From NCBI RefSeq assembly GCF_003044565.1, contig NZ_POXG01000003.1, positions 1 to 64,000 on the forward strand: DNA of 64,000 nucleotides, given 5' to 3'. The position numbers were made by a program, and so were the translations under genes. The notes under the pieces were generated by a model that was not told where the DNA came from, made no database searches, and saw only the letters and a program-made list of their open reading frames with translations. Shown here in pieces: positions 53,713-64,000 of this stretch; position 1 is the first letter of the stretch, and every line of letters starts with the position of its first letter. This DNA comes from Neisseria sicca. Lineage in GTDB: Bacteria > Pseudomonadota > Gammaproteobacteria > Burkholderiales > Neisseriaceae.

Positions 53713-54864
53713 ATGCAATCTTGGCAGCTTCCCGAACATGTTGCCGATGTGTTGCCGACCAACGCCCGACAGTTGGAAAGCGCGCGAGAGCAGTTGTTGA
53801 CTTTGTTCCGAGTGCACGGTTACGAGCTGGTACAGCCTCCGCTGATGGAATACAGCCATTCCCTGCTGACGCACATTGACGCGGGTTTGTCTTTGAAAAC
53901 CATTTTGGTGGTCGATCAGCTGAGCGGTCGGCAGTTGGGCATCCGCGCCGATATTACGCCGCAAGTGGCGCGTATCGATGCGCATCTTTTGTCCGCCAAT
54001 CAAGGGATTAACCGATTGTGTTACGCAGGTCCTGTGTTGCACGCGCGGCCGGAAGGTTTGCTCAATATGCGCGAACCTTTGCAGGCGGGGGCGGAGATGT
54101 ATGGTTTCGCCGACATTCAGGCGGATATCGAATTGATTGACTTGATGCTCAAAAGCATGAAGATTGCCGATATGGGCGAGGTTTTGCTATCGCTGGGTCA
54201 TATCGGCGTATTCCGCGCTTTGTCCGATGCGGCGCATTTGGATGCGGAGCAGTCCAAAACGCTGCTTGCTTTGATGCAGGATAAAGATACCGAGGCGGTC
54301 GAAGCGCAGGTTAAGGCTTGGAAGCTGGACGGTATGTGGGCAAAAGCATTCTCGCTGCTGCCGCGTCTGTATGGCGGACGTGAAGTGTTGTCCGCCGCAC
54401 GCGAACGATTGCCGGATTTGTCTGCGGTCGGCAGCGCGTTGGATGAATTGCAGGCAGTATGCGACGCCTTCCCGAATCAGAAAGTCCATATCGATTTATC
54501 CGAACTGCGTGTGGACAATTACCACACGGGCTTACTGTATGCGGCATACGGTTCCAATTTCCATGACGCGGTTGCACGGGGCGGTCGTTATGACGGATTG
54601 GGCGAATATTTTGGCCGTGCGCGTCCGGCAACGGGATTCAGTTTCGACTTGCGCAGCTTTATCGGACGTTTGCCCGCCATTGAGCGGCAACCCGTCGTGT
54701 TGGTCGATGCGGATGATGCCGAAGCGGCTCGTGAAGCAGTCGAAGCCTTGCGTGAACAAGGGCAGTGTGTCGTGATTGACTACGGTATCGGACACAACGC
54801 TTCGGAAGAGATTACAGGTCGTCTGAAAAAGTCGGACGGCGTTTGGCAGGTTGAGAAACTTTAA
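53713..54864 (+). CDS. hisZ: HisZ, regulatory subunit of ATP phosphoribosyltransferase
   Basis: 383 residues with a histidyl-tRNA synthetase-like fold: GYELVQPPLMEYSHSLLT, LGIRADITPQVARID (motif 2), and ARGGRYDGLGEYFGRARPATGFS (motif 3), but without an anticodon domain. It forms the active octamer with short HisG (21697-22350) and binds histidine for feedback. A DUS (54816-54827) near the end is read GRLKK. A worn Correia fragment separates it from purA. Confidence 0.94.
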   Translation: MQSWQLPEHVADVLPTNARQLESAREQLLTLFRVHGYELVQPPLMEYSHSLLTHIDAGLSLKTILVVDQLSGRQLGIRADITPQVARIDAHLLSANQGINRLCYAGPVLHARPEGLLNMREPLQAGAEMYGFADIQADIELIDLMLKSMKIADMGEVLLSLGHIGVFRALSDAAHLDAEQSKTLLALMQDKDTEAVEAQVKAWKLDGMWAKAFSLLPRLYGGREVLSAARERLPDLSAVGSALDELQAVCDAFPNQKVHIDLSELRVDNYHTGLLYAAYGSNFHDAVARGGRYDGLGEYFGRARPATGFSFDLRSFIGRLPAIERQPVVLVDADDAEAAREAVEALREQGQCVVIDYGIGHNASEEITGRLKKSDGVWQVEKL

Positions 54865-56268
<1,404 letters not shown>

Positions 56269-56283
56269 TGGTTTGATTGTAAA

Positions 56284-56317
56284 AGGTCGTCTGAAAACTT
56301 GGGTTTTCAGACGACCT
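56284..56317. terminator. Inverted DUS pair after purA
   Basis: DUS at 56284-56295 and reverse complement at 56306-56317, then TTTTGCC. Confidence 0.8.
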
Positions 56318-56499
56318 TTTGCCATTAAGCGGGCTTAATCGGCAGTGTTAATATGAAAAACATGCGCATATACCTCAGCAAACGAAAGGCGATTTTGTTC
56401 ACGTCAATATAAACATCTCATCCAATCGCCTGAAAAACTTTTCAGACGACCTGTAAACCTATATGATTGCACGGCGATACAAACAGAGGAGCAAATTCA

Positions 56500-57372
56500 A
56501 TGTCAACAAACGAATACACGCAAATCGGCTGGATAGGTTTAGGTCAAATGGGCAATCCGATGGTAACGCGGCTTTTGAACGCCGGTATTGAAGTCGGTGT
56601 TTACAACCGTTCGCCCGATAAAACCGCTGACCTTGCCGATAAAGGTGCGAAAGTGTACGCAAGCACCGTCGAACTTATCCGCGCTTTTCCCGTTATTTTT
56701 CTGATGGTTTCGGATTTCGCAGCTGTGCGCGATATTTTGAGTGAGGAAGTTCGCAAGGAGCTTGCGGGCAAAATCATTGTCAACATGAGCACTATTGCTC
56801 CGTCTGAAAATCTTGCCGTTAAAGAATTGGTCGAAGCTGCGGGCGGGCAGTTTGCAGAAGCGCCTGTTTCCGGTTCGGTCGGTCCTGCTGCCAACGGTAC
56901 GTTGCTGATTTTGTTTGGTGGAGAAGAAAGCGTTTTAACGCCTTTGGAAAAAGTATTTTCCATTGTTGGCAAACAAACTTTCCATTTTGGCGGGGTAGGG
57001 AAAGGTTCGGGCGCAAAACTCGTGCTCAACTCCCTGCTGGGTATTTTCGGCGAAGCATACAGCGAGGCTATGCTGATGGCCCAACAATTCGGTGTCGATA
57101 CGGGTACCATCATCGAAGCCATTGGTAATTCCGCTATGGATTCGCCTATGTTCCAAACCAAAAAATCGCTGTGGGCAAACCGTGAATTCCCACCTGCCTT
57201 CGCACTCAAACATGCTTCCAAAGACCTTAATCTGGCTGTTAAAGAGCTGGAGCAGGCCGGTAAGTCGCTGCCTGCTGTCGAAACCGTTGCTGAGAACTAT
57301 CGCCAAGCAGTAACAGCAGGTTATGGAGAACAGGACGTTACCGGTGTTTATTTGAAATTTGCAGAATGTTAG
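56500..57372 (+). CDS. NAD(P)-dependent beta-hydroxyacid dehydrogenase
   Basis: 290 residues from MSTNEYTQIG (56500), with GAGGA nine bases before it. The Rossmann motif is GWIGLGQMGNPM, and VYNRSPDK suggests NADP. The family Lys lies in GSGAKLVLNSLLG and the substrate region in DAPVSG-like AEAPVSGSVGPAANG. It belongs to the 3-hydroxyisobutyrate/tartronate semialdehyde/succinate semialdehyde reductase group; which reaction it performs is open. It is transcribed alone. Confidence 0.85.
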   Translation: MSTNEYTQIGWIGLGQMGNPMVTRLLNAGIEVGVYNRSPDKTADLADKGAKVYASTVELIRAFPVIFLMVSDFAAVRDILSEEVRKELAGKIIVNMSTIAPSENLAVKELVEAAGGQFAEAPVSGSVGPAANGTLLILFGGEESVLTPLEKVFSIVGKQTFHFGGVGKGSGAKLVLNSLLGIFGEAYSEAMLMAQQFGVDTGTIIEAIGNSAMDSPMFQTKKSLWANREFPPAFALKHASKDLNLAVKELEQAGKSLPAVETVAENYRQAVTAGYGEQDVTGVYLKFAEC

Positions 57373-57401
57373 AAATAGCCTTATCTCAGAATATCGGTTT
57401 G

Positions 57402-57440
57402 AGGTCGTCTGAAAACGGTATTGAAGTTTTCAGACGACCT
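57402..57440. terminator. Inverted DUS pair after the dehydrogenase
   Basis: DUS at 57402-57413 and reverse complement at 57429-57440, 30 bases past the stop. Confidence 0.75.
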
Positions 57441-57524
57441 TGTGATCGCAGGCAATAACCCCATACTGCTTCAATCAGTTTCTCAACTTCACACTAAAGC
57501 TGCACCTCTAAAAGGATATTTCCC

Positions 57525-57962
57525 ATGACGCAAAATGAAAAACAACATGCTAAACCACAAGGCGAGCTTCTACTGCGCACCGTTGCTATGCCGCGAGATA
57601 CCAATCCCAATCAAGATATTTTCGGCGGCTGGATTATGTCGCAAATGGATCTGGGCGGCGGTATTTTGGCGGCGGAGATCGCACAAGGTCGCATTGTTAC
57701 CGTAGCTGTTCAGGAAATGAATTTCATCCGCCCTGTGAAAGTGGGCAACGTCGTCTGTTGCTACGGTCGCTGCGTGAGCGTGGGTAATACGTCGTTACAA
57801 CTGAAAATCGAGGTTTGGGTAAAAACATTGATGAACGATCATCTTACTGAAGATCGCCAACTTGTTACGGAAGCTGTCTTCACTTATGTCGCCATCGACA
57901 GTGAAGGCAATAAACGCCCGATTCCGAAAGAGGGTAATCCAAAACTGGAAGGCTTGATTTAA
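57525..57962 (+). CDS. Acyl-CoA thioesterase (YciA type)
   Basis: 145 residues, one hot-dog fold. DTNPNQDIFGGWIMSQMDLGG contains the conserved Asn/His-region of YciA thioesterases with the catalytic Asp, and VAVQEMNFIRPVKVGNVVCC follows. It hydrolyses acyl-CoA, balancing CoA and free fatty acid pools. GGATATTTCCC precedes the ATG. Confidence 0.9.
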   Translation: MTQNEKQHAKPQGELLLRTVAMPRDTNPNQDIFGGWIMSQMDLGGGILAAEIAQGRIVTVAVQEMNFIRPVKVGNVVCCYGRCVSVGNTSLQLKIEVWVKTLMNDHLTEDRQLVTEAVFTYVAIDSEGNKRPIPKEGNPKLEGLI

Positions 57963-57968
57963 GCAAAA

Positions 57969-57999
57969 AGGACGTCTGAAAAAGGGTTTCAGACGTCCT
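57969..57999. terminator. DUS-like inverted pair with a balanced change
   Basis: AGGACGTCTGAA (57969-57980) and TTCAGACGTCCT (57988-57999). Position 4 is A in place of T, and the opposite arm has the matching T, so the hairpin is intact though neither arm is a true DUS. It follows the thioesterase stop by six bases. Confidence 0.75.
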
Positions 58000-58001
58000 T
58001 T

Positions 58002-58108
58002 TATAGTGGATTAACTTTAAACCAGTACGGCGTTGCCTCGCCTTGCCGTACTATCTGTACTGTCTGCGGCTTCGTCGCCTTGTTCTAATTTAAAGTTAAT
58101 CCACTATA
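58002..58108. mobile_element. Correia element, short form (107 bp)
   Basis: Ends TATAGTGGATTAACTTTAAA / TTTAAAGTTAATCCACTATA, no IHF block. The next 33 bases end in TAAACTTTATCCACTATA (58124-58141), a second right end, so an older copy or a partial duplication adjoins it. Confidence 0.9.
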
Positions 58109-58206
58109 ATTTGGCATCGGGATTAAACTTTATCCACTATAAAAACTTTCTCTTTAAAGGGAAGTATAGTGGTGATGTTGAGAATATTGAGTTTATTGGC
58201 AAATAA

Positions 58207-58236
58207 AAAGTCGTCTGAAAAATTTCAGACGACTTT
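58207..58236. terminator. DUS-like inverted pair after mltD, balanced change
   Basis: AAAGTCGTCTGAAA and TTTCAGACGACTTT: G replaced by A at position 2, matched by T in the other arm. The stem is kept; the DUS is not exact. It lies 17 bases past the mltD stop. Confidence 0.75.
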
Positions 58237-58252
58237 TGTATGAAGAATAATC

Positions 58253-60391
58253 TTAACTGCCGATTAATTTCAAACGTTGACCTGGTGTCACACCATTGGT
58301 ATTTCGATTCCAACGGCGGATATCGTTTACATCAACATTGAAGCGGTTGGCGATAGTGTTTAAAGTATCGCCTCTGCGAACGGTATAAGAAACGTTTCGG
58401 ATGCTGTTTCGAGTTTTGGCGGGTGCTGCGGTAACACGCAACAGCTGACCTTTACGGATGTTATTGCCTTTGATGTTGTTGGCGATAATCAAATCAGCAA
58501 CGCTCAAGTTGTAACGACGGGAGATATTAAACAGCGTATCACCATCGGCTACGCGGTGCATGCCGGCACCAGCGGTTTGAGATTGCTGCTGATTGCCCGC
58601 ACGAGCCAAACGTGCCTCAGTGCGGCTTTGTTGTTTGGCGGTATTGGCGGCAATACGTTCGCTACGTGCTTTGACTGCGTCGGATGCAACATTTTGCTCG
58701 CTGGTGGCTTGTGCGACTACTGTATTTTCTGTATTTTCAGTTTGAGTACGAACATTAGAGTCCACCAATGCCATCAGTTCATCAGCTGTTTCAGTAGATT
58801 GCGTCGCATTCGCTTGAGCAGTAGTCAACTCAGTAGTTGTATTCGCAGCAGTTTGCTCGACAACGGCAGGCTTGCCTTCAGTTTGAGCAAATTGGGCAAA
58901 TATTTCAGGAATACGCTCTTCTTTGATATTGGTTGATCCCAAATCTGCTGAAGAGGTGGTTTGAGTGGCTGCAGGTGCGGCAGTGATATCTGCTTTGGCG
59001 ACAACCGTAGAAGCTGCGGAAGTGACTTTGCTTTCTTCGATAACAGGGGCTGATTGTGCAACCAAAGTTTCGGATACTGCTTTTTTGCCTAGAGCTACAT
59101 AATCAGTAGGTGTTTCGGCAACGGGCTTGATGTTTGCAAAATTCGTTGTAGGAATATTTGCTTTTGCCGTTTGAATAGGCGCCATTTCCGGCATATTGGA
59201 ACGGTAAGTATCCGGTCTGTTATCGACATCGATGAATGAGAGCGCAGCAGGTGTGGCAGAATTAGACGCTTCATTCTTGGCTACCAAAATACTGCGATCG
59301 GAAGACAGGGAATTATTACCCAAGCCGTTCAGTCGTTTGATTTCTGCAACGCTCATGCCGGTTTCTGCAGCGATGGCGTTCAAGCTGGTATTGTTTCGGG
59401 ATGTGTATACATTCCAAGACAACAAGGTATCAGGATTTGCGTTTCGGTAGTTTTTCTCGAAAGAGGCTACAGAATCAACAGGCAGCAACAGGCGACGATT
59501 GTTTTTTGGGATGAATACAGGTGCATTAAATCCCGGATTGAGTGTCAGCAATTCGCTTTCGCTGATATTGGCAAAGCGGGCGATAGTGCTGTTGTCAATC
59601 GGCTTGTCGATGCTCAAAGATTTGAAATATGGCTGATTGTTGATTTCGCTGATGTTCATGCCGAAAGTTTGCGGATTGGCAACGATATTGCGTACAGCCA
59701 AGAGTTTGGGAACGTAATTTCGTGTTTCGACAGGCATGCGCAGATTTTCGTAAATCGGCTCCAAGCCTTGCGCACGGGCGCGATTGACGGCACGACCGAC
59801 GTTGCCTTCGCCCCAGTTGTAGGCAGCCAATGCAAGTGACCAGTCGCCGAATAATCCATGCAGGTATTGCAAGTAATTCAATGCCGCGTCAGTTGCTGCG
59901 TAGACATCGTGACGGCCATCATATAAAGGGGTTTTTTCCAAGCCGTAGTGACGGCCTGTTGCAGGCATAAACTGCCACAAACCGGATGCGCCGACGTGAG
60001 ATTTCGCTTTAGTAACGAATGCGCTTTCGATAAACGGCAGCAGTGCGATTTCGGCAGGCATATTGCGTTTTCTGACTTCGTTGGCAATATGGTACATATA
60101 GGGTTTGCTGCGGGTAATGGTGCGGTCGAAGTAGGCACTATTGGCAGCGAATTTGCTCTCATGGCGGCGAACAAGTTCGGAATTGACCTCGTTCATGCGA
60201 AAATCCTTGCGCAACGATGCCCAAAGGCTGCCCGTTCCGAAAGTTTGCGCTTTGGCTTGATCCAAAAGAGAGGAATTGAGGCGCATCATTGCCATACCTA
60301 CTTGATCTGGTGTGGCATTTTGAGCGTATGCTGCGCCTGAAGCTGCGGATAAACTTGAAATGGTAAGTGCGATGGTTTTCAGTTTTGCCAT
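58253..60391 (-). CDS. mltD: Membrane-bound lytic transglycosylase D-type with LysM
   Basis: 712 residues. Signal peptide ending SGAAYAQ. The SLT domain covers about 90-250: LPFIESAFVTKA with the catalytic Glu122, then GLWQFMPATG and ALAAYNWGEGNV. A Ser/Thr/Ala-rich unordered linker (about 400-610) follows, then two LysM domains at the C-terminus (VADGDTLFNISRRYNLSVAD, VRRGDTLNTIANRFNVDVND). It cleaves peptidoglycan glycan strands with anhydro-ring formation. No lipobox is seen, so unlike E. coli MltD it may be free in the periplasm. It may be the neisserial LtgE. Confidence 0.9.
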   Translation of the reverse strand: MAKLKTIALTISSLSAASGAAYAQNATPDQVGMAMMRLNSSLLDQAKAQTFGTGSLWASLRKDFRMNEVNSELVRRHESKFAANSAYFDRTITRSKPYMYHIANEVRKRNMPAEIALLPFIESAFVTKAKSHVGASGLWQFMPATGRHYGLEKTPLYDGRHDVYAATDAALNYLQYLHGLFGDWSLALAAYNWGEGNVGRAVNRARAQGLEPIYENLRMPVETRNYVPKLLAVRNIVANPQTFGMNISEINNQPYFKSLSIDKPIDNSTIARFANISESELLTLNPGFNAPVFIPKNNRRLLLPVDSVASFEKNYRNANPDTLLSWNVYTSRNNTSLNAIAAETGMSVAEIKRLNGLGNNSLSSDRSILVAKNEASNSATPAALSFIDVDNRPDTYRSNMPEMAPIQTAKANIPTTNFANIKPVAETPTDYVALGKKAVSETLVAQSAPVIEESKVTSAASTVVAKADITAAPAATQTTSSADLGSTNIKEERIPEIFAQFAQTEGKPAVVEQTAANTTTELTTAQANATQSTETADELMALVDSNVRTQTENTENTVVAQATSEQNVASDAVKARSERIAANTAKQQSRTEARLARAGNQQQSQTAGAGMHRVADGDTLFNISRRYNLSVADLIIANNIKGNNIRKGQLLRVTAAPAKTRNSIRNVSYTVRRGDTLNTIANRFNVDVNDIRRWNRNTNGVTPGQRLKLIGS

Positions 60392-60600
60392 GATGAATCA
60401 ATAATTATCAATGATATAAGGTTAAATTTAGTCTACCCGATGGTACTGTTTGAAGATGTAGCCGTCAAGGTAAAGGGGGTGAAATTTACATATGCTTGAG
60501 TCTTAATGTTAAAATCTGTGGCATAAATACGGCGATTGCATTGTATTTTTCTATCGGACAGTAGAAATGAACGCATGAAACAGTTAATAGGATAACGACT

Positions 60601-61260
60601 ATGGATGTATGGTTTGAAAATACGGCTATGGGGCGTTATGTTGCTCAAAACGAAGCTGCTTTTTTTGAGCAGCATTTACAATATTTCGACGGACAAACCG
60701 TCGTTCAGCAAGGTGGCGAATGGTTGGGGTCGTCTGAAAACGTGGTTGCCGTGCCTCGTGATGTATTGATGGCGGCGGATGCTATGGCTTGGGAAAGTCA
60801 TTCTATTGATGTGCTGCTGATGCCGCACAGCCATGAAACTGCCGCACTGACGCAAGTGCTGCATGAAGCGTCCAGGGTGTTGAAACCTGAAGGGCGGTTG
60901 GTTTTGACGGGGTTTAATCCGAAATCTTTGTGGTTTTTCAGCAAGTGGTTTGATGGAACGCACCTGCCTAAAAAGGAGCATTGTCTGACTTTGCCTGCTT
61001 TGAAGCGGCGGTTGGCGGATTTGGATTTTGAGGTGGAGTTTGGGCAGTTTATGGTGTACCTGCCTGCTGTGAATTCGCAAAAAGGGCTGCGGTTTTGGCG
61101 TTTTATGGAGAAGGCGGGGGACAGGTGGTGGCCGCAGTGCGCGGCGGTGTACGGCTTGGTTTTGATCAAGCGTATGGCGGGGGTTACGCCGTTGCCGGAG
61201 TTTGAAAAAATATTGGGAACGCAGACGGTGGCTTTGGGTGCGGCGCGGATTTCGGATTGA
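60601..61260 (+). CDS. SAM-dependent methyltransferase-like protein
   Basis: 219 residues. ASRVLKPEGRLVLTGFNPKSLW is typical of class I methyltransferases (end of the Rossmann sheet), and LLMPHSHETAALTQVLHE fits the strand 4 region. The usual glycine-rich SAM loop is not clear: GGEWLGSSENVVAVPRD stands there, and GSSEN is encoded by a near-DUS (GGGTCGTCTGAA at about 60728). Whether it still binds SAM is uncertain. The substrate is unknown. GGATAACGACT precedes the ATG. Confidence 0.72.
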   Translation: MDVWFENTAMGRYVAQNEAAFFEQHLQYFDGQTVVQQGGEWLGSSENVVAVPRDVLMAADAMAWESHSIDVLLMPHSHETAALTQVLHEASRVLKPEGRLVLTGFNPKSLWFFSKWFDGTHLPKKEHCLTLPALKRRLADLDFEVEFGQFMVYLPAVNSQKGLRFWRFMEKAGDRWWPQCAAVYGLVLIKRMAGVTPLPEFEKILGTQTVALGAARISD

Positions 61261-61295
61261 GAAATGCAGCGTTGGTAAAACCGACATAACTGGTT

Positions 61296-61307
61296 TTCAG
61301 ACGACCT
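61296..61307 (-). repeat. Single DUS after the methyltransferase gene
   Basis: TTCAGACGACCT, followed by TTCG; not paired. Another single DUS stands at 61456-61467, 39 bases before mutM. Confidence 0.8.
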
Positions 61308-61505
61308 TTCGAGGCTGAACATTTGAAAACAGCAGGTTTGACTCCATAAAAATAGCCTCTTCTATATTTGTCATTTTGCCTTGGATTTGCTGCTTGCTTC
61401 CTGCAAAGCCGATTGGTTGCAAATTGTCAGGCTGCGTTGGCATCGGTAGAATCGCAGGTCGTCTGAAAAGTCGATGTCGACTGTATTAGCTTGAGGATAA
61501 AGAAA

Positions 61506-62333
61506 ATGCCGGAATTGCCCGAGGTGGAAACGACTTTGCGCGGTATCAGCCCGCATATTCAAGGTAAAAAGGTGGCGGATGTCGTGTTGCGCCAAACCAA
61601 GTTGCGCTGGCAGGTCAATCCGCAGTTGGCGGAGCTTTTGGCGGGGCAGGAGGTATTGAGCTGTCGTCGTCGGGCGAAATATCTGATTATCGGTTTTGCA
61701 ACGGGTATTCTGTTGATTCATCTGGGTATGTCGGGCAGCTTACGGATTTTTACGGACGGCGACGCACGGATTGATCATCCTGACAAACATGATCATGTGG
61801 ACATTGTGTTTGCGGATGGAACGGTGTTGCGCTATCACGATCCGCGTAAGTTCGGCGCAATTTTGTGGTACGAAGGCATTGCCGAGCATCATCCGCTCCT
61901 TGAGAAACTGGGTCCTGAGCCGCTTTCAGACGACTTTTCCGCCGATTATCTGTATCAAAAGCTCAAAACGCAAAAACGTGCGGTCAAATTGGCTCTGATG
62001 GACAATGCCGTCGTGGTCGGTGTAGGCAATATTTATGCGAACGAAAGCCTATTTAAATCAGGCATATCGCCGACCCGTCCTGCGGACAAGGTTAAGAAAA
62101 AAGAATGCGTTGTGTTGGTAGAGACGGTCAAGGCAGTGTTGCAGCGCGCGATTGAAACCGGCGGCAGCACGTTGCGCGACTTCGTCAACAGCGACGGCAA
62201 AAGCGGCTATTTTCAGCAGGAATATACGGTGTACGGCAGGCACAACGAACCCTGCGTCCGTTGCGGCGGTTTGGTGCAGAAGGAAGTTTTGGGGCAGCGC
62301 GGGACGTTTTATTGTCCGAACTGCCAAAAATAA
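61506..62333 (+). CDS. mutM: Formamidopyrimidine-DNA glycosylase MutM
   Basis: 275 residues from [14 protein letters not shown] (61506); after removal of Met, Pro1 is the catalytic residue and Glu2 assists. HLGMSGSLR and the H2TH region [16 protein letters not shown] are present. The C-terminal zinc finger is [24 protein letters not shown]. It removes 8-oxoG opposite C and complements MutY. GAGG lies ten bases before the ATG. Confidence 0.96.
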   Translation: MPELPEVETTLRGISPHIQGKKVADVVLRQTKLRWQVNPQLAELLAGQEVLSCRRRAKYLIIGFATGILLIHLGMSGSLRIFTDGDARIDHPDKHDHVDIVFADGTVLRYHDPRKFGAILWYEGIAEHHPLLEKLGPEPLSDDFSADYLYQKLKTQKRAVKLALMDNAVVVGVGNIYANESLFKSGISPTRPADKVKKKECVVLVETVKAVLQRAIETGGSTLRDFVNSDGKSGYFQQEYTVYGRHNEPCVRCGGLVQKEVLGQRGTFYCPNCQK

Positions 62334-62347
62334 TGTATGAACCTGTT

Positions 62348-62386
62348 TTCAGACGACCTCTTTGTCATCTGGGTCGTCTGAAAATT
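62348..62386. repeat. Tail-to-tail DUS pair between mutM and nlaA
   Basis: Reverse DUS at 62348-62359 followed by GGGTCGTCTGAA near 62372; one exact, one with a changed first base. Confidence 0.6.
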
Positions 62387-62431
62387 TTATTGATATGATT
62401 TGATACACATAAGACGAAAAGAAAAACAGTT

Positions 62432-63202
62432 ATGCACTCACGAAAAGCACCGTTTTTTACCCGTTTAGGCAGGTTGTTCCGCCTGACGGGATGGCTGTTC
62501 CGAACCGGAAGGCATTTGCGCCGTATCGATGCCGGCAATCCTGCCGAACGCGATCATGCGGTCATCACTTTAGGCAAAGGCGCGCTGGAAGCCTTGGATA
62601 TCGAATTGGAAATCGGCATGCCGCCTGCTGATAATGTGAAGGGTGTTTTGGTGGCGGCAAACCATGTGTCTTGGCTGGATATTTTCGCCATGAGTGCGGT
62701 GTATCCGAGCAGCTTTATCGCTAAGCAGGAAATCAAAGACTGGCCGGTCTTGGGCAAAATGGGGCAAAACGCAGGCACGGTGTTTATCAATCGAAATTCC
62801 CGACGCGATGTCGAGCCGATTAACCAAGCCATTTGCGCCGCGTTGAAAGCCGGGCAGAATGTCAGCTTTTTCCCCGAAGCGCGGACTTCTTTGGGCTTGG
62901 ATATTTTGCCGTTCAAAGCCGCGCTCTTCCAATCCGCCATTGATGCCGACGCGCCTGTTCAGGCGGTTACGCTGCGCTATTATGATGATGCCGGTAAAAG
63001 GACGACTGTGCCGTCTTATGCACAAGTTGATTTGGTGCGCTCACTTTGGCGCATCGTTTCCATGAAAAAACTGCGCATCCGTATTGATTTTGCCGCCCCG
63101 ATTCGCCCCGGCAAAGACGAAGACCGCTTTATGTTGAAAGACAAAGTAGAAAGCAGCATCCGTGAAGTCGTATTGCCCGATGCACACGATTCCGAAAAAT
63201 AA
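62432..63202 (+). CDS. nlaA: 1-acyl-sn-glycerol-3-phosphate acyltransferase
   Basis: 256 residues. One hydrophobic region near the start, then the PlsC motifs: NHVSWLD (acyltransferase motif I), GTVFINR (II) and FFPEARTS (III, with EAR where EGT is usual). It makes phosphatidic acid from lysophosphatidic acid. The whole protein agrees with neisserial NlaA as I recall it, including [17 protein letters not shown]. It lies between mutM and the peroxiredoxin gene. Confidence 0.92.
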   Translation: MHSRKAPFFTRLGRLFRLTGWLFRTGRHLRRIDAGNPAERDHAVITLGKGALEALDIELEIGMPPADNVKGVLVAANHVSWLDIFAMSAVYPSSFIAKQEIKDWPVLGKMGQNAGTVFINRNSRRDVEPINQAICAALKAGQNVSFFPEARTSLGLDILPFKAALFQSAIDADAPVQAVTLRYYDDAGKRTTVPSYAQVDLVRSLWRIVSMKKLRIRIDFAAPIRPGKDEDRFMLKDKVESSIREVVLPDAHDSEK

Positions 63203-63226
63203 TTCCAGGCCAGGGGCTTGTTTTCT

Positions 63227-63238
63227 TTCAGACGACCT
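63227..63238 (-). repeat. Single DUS after nlaA
   Basis: TTCAGACGACCT, unpaired, 25 bases past the stop codon. Confidence 0.8.
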
Positions 63239-63390
63239 CTATTTAAATGAAACATTCGCAGGTTGGGTTTCATAGTTTCAGGTAATTAATATTATTTGAA
63301 CTATAAATTATACAAATCAAACTCCCTGCGCTAGAATGCACACATTCACTCGTATCATTCCCTAAACCTAAAATTTCAAGGAGATCCAAA

Positions 63391-64000
63391 ATGGCTTTGC
63401 AAGATCGTACCGGTCAAAAAGTACCTTCCGTCGTATTCCGTACCCGCGTGGGCGACACTTGGAAAGATGTTTCCACCGATGATTTGTTCAAAGGCAAAAA
63501 AGTAGTCGTATTCTCTCTGCCCGGCGCATTTACTCCGACTTGTTCTTCTTCCCACCTGCCACGCTACAACGAATTGTTCGGCGCGTTCAAAGAAAACGGC
63601 GTTGACGCAATCTACTGCGTATCTGTAAACGATACTTTCGTGATGAACGCTTGGGCTGCTGAAGAAGAAGCTGACAACATCTACATGATTCCTGATGGCA
63701 ACGGCGAATTCACCGAAGGCATGGGCATGCTGGTCGGCAAAGAAGACTTGGGCTTCGGCAAACGCTCTTGGCGTTACTCCATGCTGGTTAACGACGGCGT
63801 GGTTGAAAAAATGTTCATCGAGCCTGAAGAGCCGGGCGATCCTTTCAAAGTGTCTGATGCTGACACTATGTTGAAATTCATCGCCCCTGACTGGAAAGCT
63901 CAAGAGTCTGTTGCCATCTTCACCAAACCCGGCTGCCAATTCTGCGCTAAAGCTAAAAAAGCTTTGCAAGACAAAGGTCTGTCTTACGAAGAAATCGTAT
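63391..64000 (+). CDS. Peroxiredoxin-glutaredoxin hybrid protein (3' end outside window)
   Basis: 203 residues are visible and the frame is open at the window end; full-length members have about 245. The Prx5-type domain (1-165) has the peroxidatic Cys51 in [14 protein letters not shown] glutaredoxin domain begins at about 172, with Cys182 and Cys185 in PGCQFC. The hybrid reduces peroxides using glutathione directly and occurs in Neisseria, Haemophilus and relatives. AAGGAGAT before the ATG is a strong ribosome site. Codons are strongly biased (CGT, GGC, AAA), which suggests high expression. Confidence 0.93.
   Translation, partial: MALQDRTGQKVPSVVFRTRVGDTWKDVSTDDLFKGKKVVVFSLPGAFTPTCSSSHLPRYNELFGAFKENGVDAIYCVSVNDTFVMNAWAAEEEADNIYMIPDGNGEFTEGMGMLVGKEDLGFGKRSWRYSMLVNDGVVEKMFIEPEEPGDPFKVSDADTMLKFIAPDWKAQESVAIFTKPGCQFCAKAKKALQDKGLSYEEIV

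Overview
The window is a chromosomal segment of a commensal Neisseria. The strongest clue is the DNA uptake sequence (DUS) AGGTCGTCTGAA, present in dozens of copies, often as inverted pairs just after genes. This is the dialect of the N. mucosa / N. sicca / N. macacae group; meningococci and gonococci use GCCGTCTGAA. Six full Correia elements, the neisserial ProQ, NlaA, PilT2-like and porin proteins, and an intact nitrous oxide reductase operon fit this. The species cannot be fixed further from the sequence alone.

Layout. 1-4.5 kb is accessory: the 3' end of a type VI secretion vgrG with a transthyretin-like tail, a Tle-type lipase effector, its Tli4-like lipoprotein immunity protein, and a DUF4112 membrane protein. 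4.6-16.7 kb is housekeeping: recX, gph, an Lrp regulator, a TSUP exporter, aroC, a pseudopilin-like membrane protein, proQ, trpF, selO, mutY and a zinc alcohol dehydrogenase. It also carries two unannotated small RNAs that look like the sibling RNAs NmsR/RcoF. 16.8-23.3 kb has two related nucleotidyltransferases, a secreted unknown, hisG, a GIY-YIG protein and hisD, and an Sco protein. 23.6-28.2 kb has tRNA-Leu(CAA), an orphan second copy of the immunity gene, and a spermidine synthase-like / DUF350 / SPFH group. 28.8-40.4 kb carries lepB-lepA, mtnN, a PilU-type ATPase, gloB, alr, dnaK, grpE and cysE. 40.5-49 kb is nosRZDFYL on the minus strand behind an FNR-type promoter. 49.5-64 kb has a polyamine-binding lipoprotein, a porin, an RnfB-like ferredoxin, hisZ, purA, a beta-hydroxyacid dehydrogenase, an acyl-CoA thioesterase, mltD, a methyltransferase, mutM, nlaA and the start of a peroxiredoxin-glutaredoxin hybrid.

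How genes work together. The short HisG (21.7 kb) needs HisZ (53.7 kb), so the two halves of one enzyme lie 32 kb apart. DnaK and GrpE are neighbours, and dnaK has a sigma-32 type promoter. The nos operon would let the cell finish denitrification to N2 when oxygen is low. VgrG tail, lipase and immunity protein form one weapon cassette, and the distant immunity homologue may protect against a related toxin.

Mobile and repeat content. Three 180-bp elements have 13-bp terminal inverted repeats and 5-bp target duplications, and no transposase of their own; they look like a MITE family. There are also six complete Correia elements and several worn remnants. I saw no rRNA, CRISPR array, prophage or intact insertion sequence.
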